DNA of 64,000 nucleotides, taken from contig NZ_AOGY02000042.1 of the NCBI RefSeq assembly GCF_000332455.1, positions 209,322-273,321 of the forward strand, given 5' to 3'. Positions 29,741 through 38,564 of this stretch are shown piece after piece (the first letter of the stretch is position 1; every line of letters begins with the position of its first letter). The position numbers and the translations under genes are program-made. The notes beneath the pieces were generated by a model. It was not told where the DNA came from. It did no database searches and was given only the letters and a program-made list of their open reading frames with translations. The stretch comes from Leptospira vanthielii serovar Holland str. Waz Holland = ATCC 700522. Its GTDB lineage: Bacteria; Spirochaetota; Leptospiria; Leptospirales; Leptospiraceae.

Positions 29741-30631
29741 TTAGAAGTATTTACCCACCCGGTCAAAATTACCCAGTGCGGACAGAATCGTTGTTTCCTC
29801 CCACACATCTAATACGGCCCCATTCCCACGCATGTATACCAAAACATCTCCTCTGTCTTGAGCTGGAAGTTTTTTTAATTCTCGCAATACTAACGACAAC
29901 CGATCCGGATTTCTTTTGTTAGGTGATAAAGTTGCTTCAGATTTAAAATCGAATCTTTCTCCCAATCCTTGACAGAATGTTTCCCATACATGTATCGAAT
30001 CCAAAATTGATTCCAATCGAACTCGATTTTCCATTTCTTTTTCGGTTTGATCCACACCTTTTTTGATTCCTGAAACCATCATCATACGTAAATAATAATA
30101 CAGAGTATGGCTGTTCAAAAGTATTTTACGAATTTCATTTTCGCGAAGATTCGAAAAAATTCCAAGTAAGGCCTGCATTGTCATATTCTTTCCTTCTAAT
30201 ATATCGAAGTAAGCTTCCCAAGTCTGTGGATCTAAATTTGATAAAAGATGGATCTTTAGTGTAGGATCGCGGTCCATTTCTTCAGCGAGAGACAATATCC
30301 GCAAACTCTGTGCGGAATCAAATAAAGATCTGATTTGTAAAAAATAGGCGTTAGAATCGAAGTTACCTGATAAAAACTGTTTACCATATCCAAAATAGAT
30401 AAACTTCATAAGAAGTTCCGGTGTTAAGTTATCATCATTCAAAAACCGTTTTGAACCTTCTTCTGAGCGAAGAAGCCATAAATACTCGAATACCAAATCA
30501 CAAAACTCTTCTTCCGCTAACATATGGTCAGCCAAAGATTTCAGATCTGATCCTTGTTCGATAGACTGGAAGAAATCTAATAATTCATTAGGAGATGCAT
30601 TTTTCCAAAATTCAGATGCCTTCCATCGCAT
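29741..30631 (-). CDS. unknown helical protein, paralogue B
   Basis: A 296-residue soluble, leucine-rich helical protein, a tandem paralogue of the gene 150 bp downstream. Shared landmarks in the same order are FWKNASPNELLDFF, YFGYGKQFLSGN, KIHLLSNLDPQTWEAYFD, YYYLRMM, HVWETF and SPNKRNPDRLSLVLREL. The repeated-helix pattern could be a scaffold fold, but I do not recognise the family. No ribosome binding site is obvious. Each gene may have its own promoter, given the 149-bp gap between them. Confidence 0.7.
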   Translation of the reverse strand: MRWKASEFWKNASPNELLDFFQSIEQGSDLKSLADHMLAEEEFCDLVFEYLWLLRSEEGSKRFLNDDNLTPELLMKFIYFGYGKQFLSGNFDSNAYFLQIRSLFDSAQSLRILSLAEEMDRDPTLKIHLLSNLDPQTWEAYFDILEGKNMTMQALLGIFSNLRENEIRKILLNSHTLYYYLRMMMVSGIKKGVDQTEKEMENRVRLESILDSIHVWETFCQGLGERFDFKSEATLSPNKRNPDRLSLVLRELKKLPAQDRGDVLVYMRGNGAVLDVWEETTILSALGNFDRVGKYF

Positions 30632-30697
30632 ACTGATTTTGTATGTGATTTAGGGGGAGTGTCAATTGAATTTTAGAAAGAATCAATTTTGATACTA

Positions 30698-31990
30698 TTA
30701 ATAAACATTCCAGTAACTACTTCGTAATAAATTGCCACAGATCTTACCATTAGTACCGGGATCGATGACTAATATTTGATCAGTTGTATGAGGGATTGTA
30801 TATATCTTCCCGTTAGGTGCCAAAACTCCATCTCCCCATTTGTTTCCGCCTGAAATACCAGAGTTGTATGTGGTAGATGTTAGAGTGTCTGGGTCAAAAG
30901 AGATGAATTCATTGATATCTGCAGGGATTGTATAAATTTTACCATCAGCAGCTAACATACCACCACGCCATTTTGCAGCATTAACAACGGGTGATACCCA
31001 CAAATTCATCGAATCGGTATTGGGATCTATAATCAAAAATTCTGCGGCATTGGAAGGAATGGCAAAGATTTTACCGTTAGGTGCAACGACTCCATGCCTC
31101 CACTTCCCTAAACCCGTTATTGGAGAAGGGATCACGTAACTTCTTTCTGAAAAAGGATCTAGGACAAAAATATAATCAATATCAACAGGAAAAGCATAAA
31201 TCTTACCGTTAGGTGCAAGAACACCGCCTTCCCACATATTCCCAAGTCCCAGAGGAGATGGGATGGTTCTTACTTTGTCCGTTTGTGGGTCGATCACAAG
31301 AATTTTGTTAGAGCTATTGGGGATCCCATAGATCAAACCATTGGGTGCAAGCACCCCTCCTCGCCATTTATTAGCTCCAGTTTCCGGAGATGGGATCATA
31401 TAACTTTGATTTGCTTCCGGATTGATTACAAGGATTTGGTCAGCATCTCTTGGAATGGAATAAATTTTGCCATTCGGTGCGAGCACAGCACCTTCCCATT
31501 GTGCCAACCCGCTGACCCCAGTAGGGAAACCTGAGGCAGTATGTGTGTCTGGATCAATGACGAGAATATCAGACTGGTTATAAGGCATGGAGAAGATTTT
31601 TTGGTCATTAGTTAGGATACCACCTAACCATTTTGCTGCGCCTGTATAGGAAGGAGTAAAAGTCGTGAAACTGACTCCGTTGGATCCGAGTAAGGCCTGT
31701 TTTTTTATTTCCGACGAGACATACTTCCAACGCCTTGGTTGGATGATTGCAAGCATGTCCATTTCGCAAATAGAACGATTAGGGGCAACGGAACCGCAAT
31801 ACTCCCGATCATCATCCACGAGAATCCGTGCTAGGTAAAAATCCCGAAAAGAGTCCGATTTCGGATCACAGCCACTTTCTAAGTTCGGAAACTTGCAGGA
31901 TACAATCAGACTGCTAACAAAAAATAAGGATACAAATAAAACTTGCGTAAGATAGTGCTTCAATCCGCTTAACTCTTTCTCTTTCCACAA
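30698..31990 (-). CDS. lipoprotein with seven ~45-residue propeller-type repeats
   Basis: A protein of about 430 residues. The signal sequence ends in SSLIVSC, and a cysteine-containing N-terminal module follows: C-K-x5-L-x3-CDPKSDSF, later REYCG. From about residue 125 there are seven repeats of ~45 residues with consensus W-x-G-G-V-L-A-P-N-G-K-I-Y-x-I-P, then ILVIDP-T. Seven such units suggest a seven-bladed beta-propeller exposed at the cell surface or periplasmic face. The ligand is unknown. The N-terminal module closely resembles that of the FG-GAP lipoprotein at 57710. The frame begins with TTG; a later TTG nine codons downstream is an alternative start. Confidence 0.75.
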   Translation of the reverse strand: MWKEKELSGLKHYLTQVLFVSLFFVSSLIVSCKFPNLESGCDPKSDSFRDFYLARILVDDDREYCGSVAPNRSICEMDMLAIIQPRRWKYVSSEIKKQALLGSNGVSFTTFTPSYTGAAKWLGGILTNDQKIFSMPYNQSDILVIDPDTHTASGFPTGVSGLAQWEGAVLAPNGKIYSIPRDADQILVINPEANQSYMIPSPETGANKWRGGVLAPNGLIYGIPNSSNKILVIDPQTDKVRTIPSPLGLGNMWEGGVLAPNGKIYAFPVDIDYIFVLDPFSERSYVIPSPITGLGKWRHGVVAPNGKIFAIPSNAAEFLIIDPNTDSMNLWVSPVVNAAKWRGGMLAADGKIYTIPADINEFISFDPDTLTSTTYNSGISGGNKWGDGVLAPNGKIYTIPHTTDQILVIDPGTNGKICGNLLRSSYWNVY

Positions 31991-32189
31991 ATGAGAATAG
32001 AGATAAACCTATAATTTGTCAAACGAAAGAAATTTACTAAGGATTGGAATCCATCCATTAAGATATGTTGTTAGATCCACTTTCATCTTGGTTTCGGATG
32101 CAAAGTATATGCCTAGAAAAAACTAGTTGCTGTTGTATTTGAATTGAATATATTTTGAACAGCGTCAGTTCAGAAAACAGCCTTTGCCA

Positions 32190-32963
32190 ATGAAAATCCT
32201 GAGTTATTTCCCCTCCCCAGAACTACTCCCTTACGTGCAAAAATACCTAATTATCGAATCGGAAAATGGAATCGAAAACCGGATTCTACCAAACCCCCAT
32301 CTTGTATTATCATTTCAATTAAAAGGAACTCTCCGTTCCTTCGAATCAAATAACCTTTATGATTTACCTCGGGCTGGCATTGCGGGATTTAGAAAATCAG
32401 CAAGAAAGATCATTTATTCCAAAAACTCCTCCGCCCTACTTGTCATCCTTACAGAAATTGGTGCTTGTGCATTTTTTAAGGAACCAATTTCAGACTTCTA
32501 TGGAAAAACACTTAGTTTAGAAGAATTAATTCCAAAACAGATACTACGAAATACCGAAGAACAACTGTTTAGTTGTAAATCCGACATTGGGCGAATTTCC
32601 TTAATCGAGAATTTTTTACTTCAAAATCAAAAGGAAAGAATGGTAGATCCGATCCTCCGACAAACTCTTTTGAAAATTCAGAAATCAAATGGAAATATTA
32701 AAATCAGAGATTTAAAACAAGGGTTACCGATTAGTTTAGATTCCTTAGAAAAGAAATTTAAAGATTCGATAGGAACGACTCTGAAACACTATTCAAATCT
32801 TTTGAGAATTCGTTCAGTGATATCGGCTTATTCGGAACAAACCAACTTAACAGATCTAGCTTACGGTGCTGGTTACTTTGACCAATCCCATTTCAACAAA
32901 GAATTCAAACTCTATACGGGCGATTCACCAAAGTTTTTTTTCCAACACCCACAAAACTGGTAA
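32190..32963 (+). CDS. AraC-family transcriptional regulator
   Basis: A 257-residue regulator. The N-terminal ~150 residues form the sensor part typical of AraC proteins with a DUF6597-like cupin remnant (PNPHLVLSF, GFRKSARK). The C-terminal ~90 residues hold two helix-turn-helix motifs, the second ending in the family signature LAYGAGYFDQSHFNKEFKLYTGDSPKFFF. The ATG at 32190 is preferred over a TTG two codons earlier. It lies 100 bp upstream of a small monooxygenase-fold gene in the same direction, the likely target. Confidence 0.87.
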   Translation: MKILSYFPSPELLPYVQKYLIIESENGIENRILPNPHLVLSFQLKGTLRSFESNNLYDLPRAGIAGFRKSARKIIYSKNSSALLVILTEIGACAFFKEPISDFYGKTLSLEELIPKQILRNTEEQLFSCKSDIGRISLIENFLLQNQKERMVDPILRQTLLKIQKSNGNIKIRDLKQGLPISLDSLEKKFKDSIGTTLKHYSNLLRIRSVISAYSEQTNLTDLAYGAGYFDQSHFNKEFKLYTGDSPKFFFQHPQNW

Positions 32964-33063
32964 GAAGACCTCTTTTTCTGATTTTTTACAATTTTTAATC
33001 CCGCGGTTATTGTATCCTATTCGATAACCAAACTTTAGAAGCTAAAAAGCTTAAGAGGATACA

Positions 33064-33378
33064 ATGAATCAAATTCTTATCGATCGATTCGATTTACCTA
33101 AAGAAGCAAAAGAAGTTTTTTTAGAACGAGTGAAAGTCAATCGCGACTTTATCAAAACCATAGATGGATTTTTGGGAGATGAAGCCTACATTTGTGAAAA
33201 AAACGGAAACATCCAATTCGTTACCGTAGCCACTTGGAAAGACCAAACCAGCTTAGATAATGCCAAAGCATTGGTTTTTGCAGAATACCAAAAACAAGGA
33301 TTTGTTATGCCTGAATTTTTGGCTCGCCATTCGATTCGGATAGAACGGGAAATTTATGTGAGAATGTCATACAAATAA
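33064..33378 (+). CDS. small antibiotic-biosynthesis-monooxygenase (ABM) fold protein
   Basis: A 104-residue dimeric alpha-beta-barrel-type protein. The pattern VKVNRDFIKTIDGFLGDEAY followed by QFVTVATWKDQTSLDNAK matches the ABM ferredoxin-like fold, in which the tryptophan after TVA is conserved. Such proteins act as small monooxygenases, haem-degrading enzymes or stress proteins; no haem ligand can be assigned here. AAGAGG seven bases before the ATG is a good ribosome binding site. Its place just after the AraC gene suggests control by that regulator. Confidence 0.82.
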   Translation: MNQILIDRFDLPKEAKEVFLERVKVNRDFIKTIDGFLGDEAYICEKNGNIQFVTVATWKDQTSLDNAKALVFAEYQKQGFVMPEFLARHSIRIEREIYVRMSYK

Positions 33379-33409
33379 ATGTTTATTAATGTAACTTCTA
33401 TTGGCCAAT

Positions 33410-34201
33410 TTATAATTCCATTGAACGTAGATAATGTGTTCCATATCTATAATCGATTGTATTTTTATCAAAAAGGACAAAAAAATCGGTGGTTCCAAAT
33501 CCTTTGTCCAAAGCAGGATATCCACAAATTTTGGCACCTAACCGAACATATCCCTTAATCAAAGGGGGTATCTGTTTTCGAATTGAATCGAAATTATTGA
33601 TATGATAATTGGAGTCAAATCCAGGCAATTGATGGTTTGGGGAGGGATAAACTGTTAATTCTTTCTGAACGAGAGCGCCATTTTCACGTAAAAAAGCATA
33701 AACTTGAGAAACTAAAATTGGATCAATAGAATGAATCGAACCACACCCAAAAAGATAACGGATATTATGTTTATTCATATACTGGCCAAATCCTGACCAA
33801 AGAAGAGATATTACAGACCCATCCCTATAATCTTTACGAACACAGCTCCTACCAACTTCGGCAATTTCTTCTTTTAAAAGATATAAATTGCTCAAATCAA
33901 ATTCATTTTCAGAATAGAACCCAATTGTTTTTTTTGCAACAGAACTTCTTAATATTCTATATGTCCCAACGATCGAATTATTATTATTTTGGTCTTCTAC
34001 TATTAAATGATCACAAAAATAATCATATTCATCTTGGTCTTTCTGAGTTTCTCGAGATTCAGAAAGACCTTCCCCCAACTCCAAATTAAAAACATTATAT
34101 CGTAGGGCCAAAGTGTTTTCTATTTCACTTTGATTTTTTGCAAGTCTAACCACAAGTTTACGACTTAATCCTAGTTTCCTATCTGTATTACAATATTCCA
34201 T
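33410..34201 (-). CDS. OlsB-like ornithine/amine N-acyltransferase (GNAT fold)
   Basis: A 263-residue cytoplasmic enzyme. The family landmarks of OlsB-type 3-hydroxyacyl-ACP:ornithine N-acyltransferases appear in order: [74 protein letters not shown] and LFGCGSIHS. The family transfers an acyl chain from ACP to an amine as the first step to ornithine-type lipids. No OlsA acyltransferase is adjacent. It is the last of seven genes starting with cysteine dioxygenase, which raises hypotaurine or taurine as a possible acceptor (inference). GGGAG before the ATG, after a 57-bp gap, gives it a strong translation signal of its own. Confidence 0.82.
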   Translation of the reverse strand: MEYCNTDRKLGLSRKLVVRLAKNQSEIENTLALRYNVFNLELGEGLSESRETQKDQDEYDYFCDHLIVEDQNNNNSIVGTYRILRSSVAKKTIGFYSENEFDLSNLYLLKEEIAEVGRSCVRKDYRDGSVISLLWSGFGQYMNKHNIRYLFGCGSIHSIDPILVSQVYAFLRENGALVQKELTVYPSPNHQLPGFDSNYHINNFDSIRKQIPPLIKGYVRLGAKICGYPALDKGFGTTDFFVLFDKNTIDYRYGTHYLRSMEL

Positions 34202-34258
34202 TATTCGCTCCCTGTTTACACTCCCACCTACAAAAAAGTATGTTCATACGATTAACTT

Positions 34259-34903
34259 CTAGAACGTAGAGTCCAACTCGCGATGAAAGACAAAATTACC
34301 GATCCAAATCCCCAATAAACTTAAACCGAAAACAGGAAACAAATGTATTAGAATCAAGTGTGAAGCTGCTTCATTTGGGCAAAGAAATGCCTCTCCGAGA
34401 GCACTCATTGTTGCACTCGCAGTAAATATCCAAAAACCTATATTTTTTTTGGACATTGGGTATCGTCTTCGTATGATATAAATCAAACCGATCGAAGTTG
34501 GCAAATTCATAAGCAGAAAATCTCTGATACATGTATGATAATTATATATTGGTATATCTGAGGTTATCCCAGTAAAAAATCTAAAAAGCAACAAACACAT
34601 CCATAATACTAAAAACGAAATGGGGGCAAGAGACAAATATTGGATTTTCCTATTTCCGGGAATACTTGTATGAATTGCATTATAAGCAGATATTAATAAA
34701 ACCAAGAAGGCCGGAATTAATTCGTATATATATATGGGGATGTGAATCATTCGGAAAAAATCAGAACGCCACCAAATATATGAAATTAATATAAGTAACG
34801 AACTGCCAATCCATAAACAATATGCTACCGAAATCGGAAAAACTCGCCTAACAGGTGCCAAATTTGCACTAAGTCTATCAATTAAAACATCAGTTTTCAT
34901 CAT
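34259..34903 (-). CDS. NrsF-like (DUF1109) membrane anti-sigma factor
   Basis: A 214-residue inner-membrane protein with six hydrophobic helices. The short N-terminal cytoplasmic part (DVLIDRLSANLAPVRRV) matches the NrsF opening. Cysteines lie in helix loops at HTCIRDF and EAFLCPNEAASHLILIHLFP, the latter in the position of the conserved C-x-H region. In Caulobacter, NrsF holds the ECF factor SigF at the membrane and releases it on metal or thiol stress through two conserved cysteines. It overlaps the end of the sigma-factor gene by 14 bases, so the pair is translationally coupled. Confidence 0.75.
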   Translation of the reverse strand: MMKTDVLIDRLSANLAPVRRVFPISVAYCLWIGSSLLILISYIWWRSDFFRMIHIPIYIYELIPAFLVLLISAYNAIHTSIPGNRKIQYLSLAPISFLVLWMCLLLFRFFTGITSDIPIYNYHTCIRDFLLMNLPTSIGLIYIIRRRYPMSKKNIGFWIFTASATMSALGEAFLCPNEAASHLILIHLFPVFGLSLLGIWIGNFVFHRELDSTF

Positions 34904-35489
34904 TAATCTTTATCCTTATAGTTTGGTATCCTCTATGAGCAATGACCCGAACATTGGCCTCCGACATCCGAAGTTTTAAAGAAACTTCTTTTACTGCTAA
35001 TCCCTGGATTTTCAACATTGAGATAATATCTCTCTGCTTCTTAGGTAATTCCTGAATCAAAAGCAAAATCTTATCTGCCTTTTCTTTTTCATTTGGTTGG
35101 ATTTCTTTATTACTAACCAATTGGTTCATTTCGATTTCAACAAACCTGGAGTATTGTTGATTTACTTTTTTATAATATTTATAAAGTATATTTTTTGCAA
35201 TTGCATACATCCAAGGATGAAACGGTTTTGTGGGAAGGTAAGTATGTCTAGACCTGTGGATAGCAATAAGAATTTCCTGCAAAACATCTTCCCTATCATC
35301 AAATGAATAAATTCTACGGGCTAGAAAACCAGAAAGAATATCGCTAATTTTACTCAGCAAATTATGATATGCTTCAGAATTGCCAGCTTGCGCCTCCACC
35401 ATCAAGCGAGAGTATGTTTCCTTTTCTTGTGTCATAAGATGCATACTATCAATAGTATCAGCATTATTCAAATAAAGTAAAAAATACAT
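34890..35489 (-). CDS. ECF sigma-70 factor
   Basis: A protein of up to 199 residues. Region 2 carries YSFDDREDVLQEILIAIHRS and KPFHPWMYAIAKNILYKYY, and region 4 carries LPKKQRDIISMLKIQGLAVKEVSLKLRMSEANVRVIAHRGYQTIR. The region-4 spacing and the NrsF-like partner suggest the SigF-type ECF group. It directs RNA polymerase to stress genes, probably including its own operon. The ATG at 35489 lacks a good ribosome binding site; later methionines (about residues 16 and 19) are possible starts. Confidence 0.87.
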   Translation of the reverse strand: MYFLLYLNNADTIDSMHLMTQEKETYSRLMVEAQAGNSEAYHNLLSKISDILSGFLARRIYSFDDREDVLQEILIAIHRSRHTYLPTKPFHPWMYAIAKNILYKYYKKVNQQYSRFVEIEMNQLVSNKEIQPNEKEKADKILLLIQELPKKQRDIISMLKIQGLAVKEVSLKLRMSEANVRVIAHRGYQTIRIKINDEN

Positions 35490-35551
35490 ACGCCATCTTA
35501 CTTAGAAGGAAGCCCTTTTTAATTTAGCTAAACATCCGAAACAAAAAAAAT

Positions 35552-35956
35552 TCATCGTTTTCCATTCCTCTTCCATATACGATTTACCGAAGTAACTACT
35601 TCATCTTTTTTAAAATATAAAATCAAAATTGATGAAATGAACACAACAAGAGCCAAAAAAAACAACAATCCATAATCATCCAATACAACAATTCCGAGTA
35701 TTGTGATATGAAAATATAGTGCTACTGATATAATGAAAAGGGAGGCGAAGGCTCCAATCACAGTGGTTTGTGGCCAAACCAATAATAATACTACTAAAAA
35801 TTCTGCAACCCCAGACCCGATTCTTCCGTATGGCTCCATCCCAATCAAAGAAAATATATAAACCGATTCAGGTGCAGCACTGAACTTAAAGAATAGTGTC
35901 TGTAAGAAAATCATAGAAATTATGGTTTTCAAAATAATTATCACTTTATTTACCAT
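35552..35956 (-). CDS. DoxX-like membrane protein
   Basis: A 134-residue four-helix inner-membrane protein. The pattern TLFFKFSAAPESVYIFSLIGMEPYGRIGSGVAEFLVVLLLVWPQ fits the DoxX/DoxD family, whose members associate with thiol redox and metal stress. GGAGAAAAG lies before the ATG, and its start overlaps the end of the YHS gene by 11 bases. DoxX genes commonly accompany SigF/NrsF modules, which agrees with the next two genes here. Confidence 0.8.
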   Translation of the reverse strand: MVNKVIIILKTIISMIFLQTLFFKFSAAPESVYIFSLIGMEPYGRIGSGVAEFLVVLLLVWPQTTVIGAFASLFIISVALYFHITILGIVVLDDYGLLFFLALVVFISSILILYFKKDEVVTSVNRIWKRNGKR

Positions 35957-36380
35957 CTTTTCTCCAATAACGATCAGCTTTGATGATTAATTCCTTTTTA
36001 TTTTTGATCCACTGTTCCTGAATTTCTTTATTATAATTTAAATAAAGTTTTCCCTCAGTAATATCCCAAACCTCTGGTGAAATATCATATTTTTCACCTT
36101 CGCTCATTGCAAATGCACAGTATCCACCGTATTGCGGGGCAAATTTCTCTGGAGTTTGTTTAAACAAATTCAAATTCTCTTCAGTTGAGAATTTCCAAAC
36201 TGCATTTCTCCATAGGAATTGATATTTAGAATTTCCCTTAACGGGTTTTTCTTCTTTAAAATAGGCAACAACATCATACCCATCTACTGCTAATTTTCCA
36301 ATAAAAGTAGTGTTTATTTCCTCTGCCAATAACGGTGTGCAAAAACAAACCAAAACAAAATACTTCACGAATAAATTCAT
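35946..36380 (-). CDS. exported YHS-domain protein
   Basis: A 144-residue secreted protein with a signal peptide of about 19 residues ending in PLLAEE. The mature part carries VDGYDVVAYF, KYQFLWRNAVWKFS, PEKFAPQYGGYCAFAMSEG and GKLYLNYNKEIQEQW, the usual order in periplasmic YHS proteins. The YHS module is thought to bind metal, with one cysteine (YCAF) visible. GGAGG lies 10 bases upstream of the ATG. It follows the decarboxylase gene by 22 bp, and its end overlaps the DoxX gene, consistent with a periplasmic metal/thiol stress unit. Confidence 0.85.
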   Translation of the reverse strand: MNLFVKYFVLVCFCTPLLAEEINTTFIGKLAVDGYDVVAYFKEEKPVKGNSKYQFLWRNAVWKFSTEENLNLFKQTPEKFAPQYGGYCAFAMSEGEKYDISPEVWDITEGKLYLNYNKEIQEQWIKNKKELIIKADRYWRKDGK

Positions 36381-36402
36381 TTAATTGTGACCCTCCTTCT
36401 CG

Positions 36403-37821
36403 TTATGTTTTGAGCATACAAAATTCAGTTTCTTCTTTAATTTTATTACCTAGCCGGATGATGTCTGAAAACAGTTTATAAAGGTGAGTTTCATTCAAAT
36501 CTGGATGAACAATGATAAGGCGAAAAAAAGTTTCTTTCTTTCTAGTTGCAATATTAATAAAAAAAATTCCCTCCTCTAACAGTCGGTGTCGAATTTTTTT
36601 ATTTAAAGTATTTACATCACTTACAGATCGATATCGAAAACAGATATTCAATGAAGAAGGTTCATACATTAGCTCTAACTCTTTATATTCCAAAATCATT
36701 TCCTTCGCTTTTATAGCCATTGCGAATAAATTATCAATTTGTATTTCTATCCCAATGTCACCTAACGAACGCCATGTTAACCATACTTTTAAAGCATCAC
36801 TTCTCCGACCGCATTGCAAAGAAGATGGTCCACTATCCCATTCCGCAATTTCTGATTCATGAAAAATATAATCTTCACCACCATGATTATGTGACGAACG
36901 CAGAATACCGTTATGTTTTGTAAGAAAAAAGGAACTCATGAGCCCGGTGCCAATCATCTTATGTGTGTCCCAGGTCATACTATCTACATTTTCAATTCCT
37001 TTTAAATGGTGGCGATGTCTTGAAGAAAGAAGAACGCTCCCTCCCCAAGCCCCGTCCACATGAAGCCATAAATTAAATTTTTTTGATATTTCGTGGATAC
37101 GATCGATTGGATCGAATGATCCAAGCACTGTGGTTCCCGCAGTTGCTGCGACAAAAAATGGACACTCTCCTACTGAAAGACTTACCCTGGCCATTTCTTC
37201 CAAATGACTCGGCTCCATTTCTCCATTTGGATTTGTTTTTATTTTTTTAACTTGGTCTAGTCCTATACCAAGAATGTTTGCGGCTTTTTCAAAAGAATAA
37301 TGCGCATCTTCTGACACAAATATAATTAACCTTTTATTTAATTGGCCTTCTTTTTTGATTTCAGGAAACATTTTGTTTCTTGCGACTAACAGAGAAATCA
37401 TATTTGCATTGGATCCACCTGTCGCCATAGTCCCATCCCCATTTTCCCATCCGACCAAACGATTCATATGTTCTATCAATTTTTTTTCGACCAAAGTTCC
37501 CATCGGCGAAACTTCAAAGGTAGCCATTGTTGTATTTGTCACGGAAGTAAGCCAATCTCCTGCCAATGCATACTGGTTTAATCCTGAAAAAAGCTGATTC
37601 TGAAAATTTGGTGTTAGTGTGTTGGGAGTTAACTTAAGATATAATTGCATATCCTTAAATAGTTCAGCTGCATCCGCCGGATTTTTTTTTATCTCAAAAT
37701 CGAATTCTCTTAAAATCTCATTCGGATTTTTTATTTTTCCTGTAGGTAAATTTTTAGCCTTATTATAGTGCTCAAAACAAATTCGAAAAACATCCGGTAA
37801 CACTGTTGAGTCACTTTTCAT
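36403..37821 (-). CDS. PLP-dependent decarboxylase, cysteine-sulfinate/glutamate decarboxylase type
   Basis: A 472-residue group II PLP decarboxylase. The PLP lysine is in DTHKMIGTG, the PLP-stacking region in LWLHVDGAWGGSVLLSSRHRHHLKG, and the substrate-side motifs are TAGTTVLGSFDPID and LQCGRRSDALKVWLTWRSLGD. These stretches closely recall animal cysteine sulfinate decarboxylase and GAD. Adjacency to cysteine dioxygenase, with an ATGA-type overlap, makes cysteine sulfinate the best substrate guess, giving hypotaurine. Glutamate or aspartate remain possible. It is cytoplasmic and the second gene of the operon. Confidence 0.85.
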   Translation of the reverse strand: MKSDSTVLPDVFRICFEHYNKAKNLPTGKIKNPNEILREFDFEIKKNPADAAELFKDMQLYLKLTPNTLTPNFQNQLFSGLNQYALAGDWLTSVTNTTMATFEVSPMGTLVEKKLIEHMNRLVGWENGDGTMATGGSNANMISLLVARNKMFPEIKKEGQLNKRLIIFVSEDAHYSFEKAANILGIGLDQVKKIKTNPNGEMEPSHLEEMARVSLSVGECPFFVAATAGTTVLGSFDPIDRIHEISKKFNLWLHVDGAWGGSVLLSSRHRHHLKGIENVDSMTWDTHKMIGTGLMSSFFLTKHNGILRSSHNHGGEDYIFHESEIAEWDSGPSSLQCGRRSDALKVWLTWRSLGDIGIEIQIDNLFAMAIKAKEMILEYKELELMYEPSSLNICFRYRSVSDVNTLNKKIRHRLLEEGIFFINIATRKKETFFRLIIVHPDLNETHLYKLFSDIIRLGNKIKEETEFCMLKT

Positions 37822-38273
37822 TTTACAAAATTTCCCTCAAATGAATGGTTAACTAAATTTTGTATTTGCCATTTTTTAGAATTTTCATCATATACATTAC
37901 AATTACAAATTGAAGGTGAGTAAAGATGTAAACTCACCGCAACGGACTGAAAAGGATTCACAATTTGGTGTGTTCCTATACTATCATCTATATAAGAATC
38001 AGTACCAAGTCCTAAAAGTTTTTCGATTTGATAAATTGGATTTTTATCAAAACATCGCTCAACTAAATTTCCTTTTATTATCCTAATCCAACCTTTACTT
38101 CCATTGTGGTCATGAATGGGTGTTTGGGAATTATTCCCCCATACCATTAGTAAAATTTCCCACCCCTTTCCTTCAGCATATTTATACCGTTTCCTTTCTC
38201 CCTCTTGTATATTAAAACTTTCCTCTATTTTAATTTCCTTCAGAGTACTTAAAGCTAACGCCAGTTCATTCAT
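37818..38273 (-). CDS. cysteine dioxygenase type I (cupin)
   Basis: A 151-residue cupin enzyme. The iron-binding histidines are H54 and H56 in TPIHDHNGSKGW and H102 in GTHQIVN; the catalytic-type Tyr118 lies in SLHLYSP. A glycine (G61) occupies the place of the Cys that forms the Cys-Tyr bridge in mammals, as is usual in bacterial enzymes. It oxidises cysteine to cysteine sulfinate. At 151 residues it is shorter than the common bacterial length of about 180-200. AAGGAT lies upstream of the ATG. It heads the seven-gene operon and its stop overlaps the decarboxylase start. Confidence 0.86.
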   Translation of the reverse strand: MNELALALSTLKEIKIEESFNIQEGERKRYKYAEGKGWEILLMVWGNNSQTPIHDHNGSKGWIRIIKGNLVERCFDKNPIYQIEKLLGLGTDSYIDDSIGTHQIVNPFQSVAVSLHLYSPSICNCNVYDENSKKWQIQNLVNHSFEGNFVK

Positions 38274-38564
38274 TAATATCCATCCTTTTCATACTCTCGG
38301 AATCTTTTTACTTCTCTCGGATTAGCGCAGAAAACAAAAACATAGAGAGGAATTCTTATATTACTCTTTGGAATTACTCCGATTTTCTAAAATGTTACAA
38401 AAATGAGTTTTTTTTTGTTTTTAGATCGGATTTTTTAAGAAAAACGCCAAATGGCAGGCAGATACTTTCTACTTTTCAAATCAGTTTTTTAGGTATTTCG
38501 AAGAATCAAGAATGAAGAAAAAATCCGATTTGTTTATCTAGGAACAAACCGGACCAACTTTTAT
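38274..38564. other. promoter region of the cysteine dioxygenase operon (intergenic)
   Basis: A 291-bp gap between two minus-strand genes. On the minus strand a TGTAACA element (plus-strand positions 38393-38399) resembles the GTAAC -35 box of SigF-type ECF promoters, about 120 bases before the cysteine dioxygenase start. I cannot place a convincing -10 box. The remainder is AT-rich and shows no gene. Confidence 0.35.
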
